8,213 bases of DNA, taken from Candidatus Aminicenantota bacterium (GTDB lineage Bacteria; Acidobacteriota; Aminicenantia; UBA2199). Shown one piece after another: positions 6,817-8,213 of the stretch; the stretch's first letter is position 1; the number at the start of each line of letters is the position of its first letter. The translations under genes were made by a program, and so were the position numbers. The notes beneath the pieces were generated by a model. The model saw only the letters and a program-made list of their open reading frames with translations, was not told the origin of the DNA and did no database searches. Location of the stretch: the NCBI GenBank assembly GCA_020355945.1, contig CP070627.1:1301505-1309717 (forward strand), read 5' to 3'.

Positions 6817-7917
6817 ATGAAATGTGTGTGTCATCTTTCATCAGTTCACCCGGTCTTTGATACCAGGGTCTTTTTCAAAGAATGCCGGAGCCTGGCACAA
6901 GCCGGATATGACCTGCGTTTAATCGCGGTAAATGATGCGAAAGGTGTAGTTGATGGCGTTGAAATCATACCTTTCCCCCAATATAAAAATAGGATGAAAC
7001 GAATATTGTTCTCACCCCTTAAAATGTTTATCATGGCCAAAAAACAACAAGCGGATATTTACCACTTTCATGATCCCGAACTCCTCATCACTGGCTTACT
7101 ATTACGATTATTTACAAAAGCAAAAGTCATTTATGATATCCACGAAGATTATTCAAAAAATATCATCGATAAGGAGTGGATAAAATTCAAAATTTTAAGA
7201 CATCTCATCAGTAAAATGTTTTTCTTTCTCGAAAAACTGGCTTGCCGGTTGATGTCCGGGAATGTCGTGGTTTTGTCGCATTGGTTAAATAAATATCCAA
7301 AAGCAGTCCTGGTTAGAAATTATCCTATCCCGGGAGACCTGGAAGAAAAAAAAGATGAAAATTTATTTGTCTATGTAGGTACATTGGGAAGTAAACGATC
7401 CGACCTGCAAATGACTCTAATATTTGTTGAACTCATGCAAATGATTCCTGGTATTAAATTTTATATAACTGGAGAATTTCTGGAAAAGAAAAATGAAGCC
7501 GCGGTTATGGATGTTGTGAACCGTTATTCTAATAATATTACTTTCCTGGGATATCGTCCATTCCCGGAAGTGAGAAAAATCTTGTCTCGGTCGAAATATG
7601 GATTTGTGTTGTATTCCAGTATCAAATACCAGGAAAATATCCCGGTAAAACTGTATGAATACCTGGCATATGGTATCATTTCAATTTTTTCCAGTTTCGA
7701 TGATTTTAATTATGAAATAGAAAGTGAGGGATGGGGAATCGGTATTAATCCGAAAAATCCCGGGGAGGCAGCCAAAAGAATCTACGATACCATAACGGAT
7801 AAAGAAAAAATAAAAAAACTGGAAGAAAATATCAAACATTACAGGAAAAAATACAGTTGGGAATCGGAAAAAAAGGAATTATTAAATCTATATAGTGACT
7901 TAATCAACAAAAAATAA
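6817..7917 (+). CDS. GT4 family glycosyltransferase
   Basis: A 366-residue GT-B fold glycosyltransferase, full length for the family. The N-terminus carries the signature HPVFDTRVFFKECRSLAQAGY (residues 11-31) of O-antigen/EPS transferases, then DIYHFHDPELL (80-90) and VIYDIHEDY (104-112). The donor half has YVGTLG (186-191), FLGYRPFPEV (243-252) and ENIPVKLYEYLAYG (273-286), in which E273 and E281 form the intact E-x7-E pair of retaining GT4 enzymes. It has no signal peptide; it would act at the cytoplasmic face of the membrane, adding a sugar to the lipid-linked repeat unit. The donor sugar is not predictable. The ribosome binding site is weak (AGGGAA at 6801-6806, ten bases before ATG 6817). 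The gene is more A-rich than its neighbours, with many AAA and ATA codons, especially near the 3' end, perhaps reflecting separate origin. The methyltransferase gene follows after 22 bases. Confidence 0.88.
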   Translation: MKCVCHLSSVHPVFDTRVFFKECRSLAQAGYDLRLIAVNDAKGVVDGVEIIPFPQYKNRMKRILFSPLKMFIMAKKQQADIYHFHDPELLITGLLLRLFTKAKVIYDIHEDYSKNIIDKEWIKFKILRHLISKMFFFLEKLACRLMSGNVVVLSHWLNKYPKAVLVRNYPIPGDLEEKKDENLFVYVGTLGSKRSDLQMTLIFVELMQMIPGIKFYITGEFLEKKNEAAVMDVVNRYSNNITFLGYRPFPEVRKILSRSKYGFVLYSSIKYQENIPVKLYEYLAYGIISIFSSFDDFNYEIESEGWGIGINPKNPGEAAKRIYDTITDKEKIKKLEENIKHYRKKYSWESEKKELLNLYSDLINKK

Positions 7918-7925
7918 TATCTTCC

Positions 7926-7931
7926 AGGAGG
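7926..7931 (+). promoter_or_regulatory. Ribosome binding site for the methyltransferase gene
   Basis: AGGAGG lies eight bases before ATG 7940, in the short gap after the glycosyltransferase stop. It fixes the start of the truncated last gene. Confidence 0.8.
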
Positions 7932-7939
7932 CGTCATTG

Positions 7940-8213
7940 ATGTCAAATTCAACCACCAATACCACGGTGAGAACATGTCCGCTTTGTGGCAGTCAAGAAA
8001 GCGTATATTATTTTACTGAAAGGCAGCATGACCTGGTGGCCTGCCAGGCGTGTGAGTTATTTTTTATTGATCCCTATCCCGCTGATTTGGATGCGGTTCA
8101 CAATAAAGTTTCCACGTATCGCTATGAAAAGCTCAAAGTAGCCACGCCAGCAACGCATTATTCCGCAGCAAAGCGATATTATAACCGCTACTACCCCATG
8201 GTGGAAGAGGAAT
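7940..8213 (+). CDS. N-terminus of probable zinc-ribbon SAM-dependent methyltransferase (3' end outside window)
   Basis: An open frame of 91 codons runs off the right edge. The protein begins MSNSTTNTTVRTCPLCGS and carries two CxxC pairs, C13-C16 and C35-C38, forming a zinc ribbon of the type CPLCGS ... ACQACELFFIDP. This arrangement is typical of the N-terminus of class I SAM-dependent methyltransferases in surface-sugar and deoxysugar clusters, where the methyltransferase fold follows after a linker. The linker here contains the Tyr-rich stretch KRYYNRYY. The SAM-binding glycine motif would lie beyond the window, so the catalytic assignment is inference from the ribbon and the locus. A strong AGGAGG supports ATG 7940. 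If correct, it would methylate a sugar or glycan of this pathway. Confidence 0.7.
   Translation, partial: MSNSTTNTTVRTCPLCGSQESVYYFTERQHDLVACQACELFFIDPYPADLDAVHNKVSTYRYEKLKVATPATHYSAAKRYYNRYYPMVEEE

Overview
The window is part of a bacterial surface- or exopolysaccharide biosynthesis locus. Seven genes lie head to tail on the plus strand, two of them cut by the window edges. The organism is probably Gram-negative: the set includes an integral-membrane O-antigen ligase/polymerase-type protein, GT4 glycosyltransferases of O-antigen/EPS type, and an exported lyase that would fit a periplasmic role. Base composition looks moderately AT-rich, and ribosome binding sites are of the ordinary GGAGG kind. 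I cannot assign a genus or phylum from the sequence alone.

Layout. (1) 1-706: C-terminal part of a protein that starts upstream and ends in a beta-rich, jelly-roll-like domain. (2) 703-1665: polysaccharide deacetylase (NodB/CE4-like). (3) 1658-2875: multi-spanning O-antigen ligase/Wzy-type protein. (4) 2875-4164: GT4 glycosyltransferase resembling the WbuB group. These four genes overlap end to end (4, 8 and 1 bases) and look translationally coupled. (5) After a 101-base spacer, 4266-6716: an exported protein made of two tandem copies of an alginate-lyase-like domain. (6) After a 100-base spacer holding small inverted repeats, 6817-7917: a second GT4 glycosyltransferase. (7) From 7940 past the right edge: the zinc-ribbon N-terminus of a probable SAM-dependent methyltransferase.

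Working together (inference): the glycosyltransferases build a lipid-linked oligosaccharide, the membrane ligase/polymerase joins or polymerises it, the deacetylase trims acetyl groups, and the double lyase would act on the polymer outside the cytoplasm, as AlgL does for alginate. This suggests a uronate-containing glycan, but no gene here makes a uronic acid, so the substrate is unknown.

The most unusual element is the double lyase. Its two ~377-residue modules align without a single gap at a constant offset of 393 residues (1179 bases) and are about 67% identical by hand count. A perfectly identical 65-base stretch covers the presumed catalytic RHNNHG motif, and module 2 differs from module 1 at several positions near a second presumed active-site segment. 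I saw no tRNA, rRNA, CRISPR array, insertion sequence, phage gene or convincing promoter or rho-independent terminator. Outside the two ~100-base spacers described below, the window is essentially all coding.
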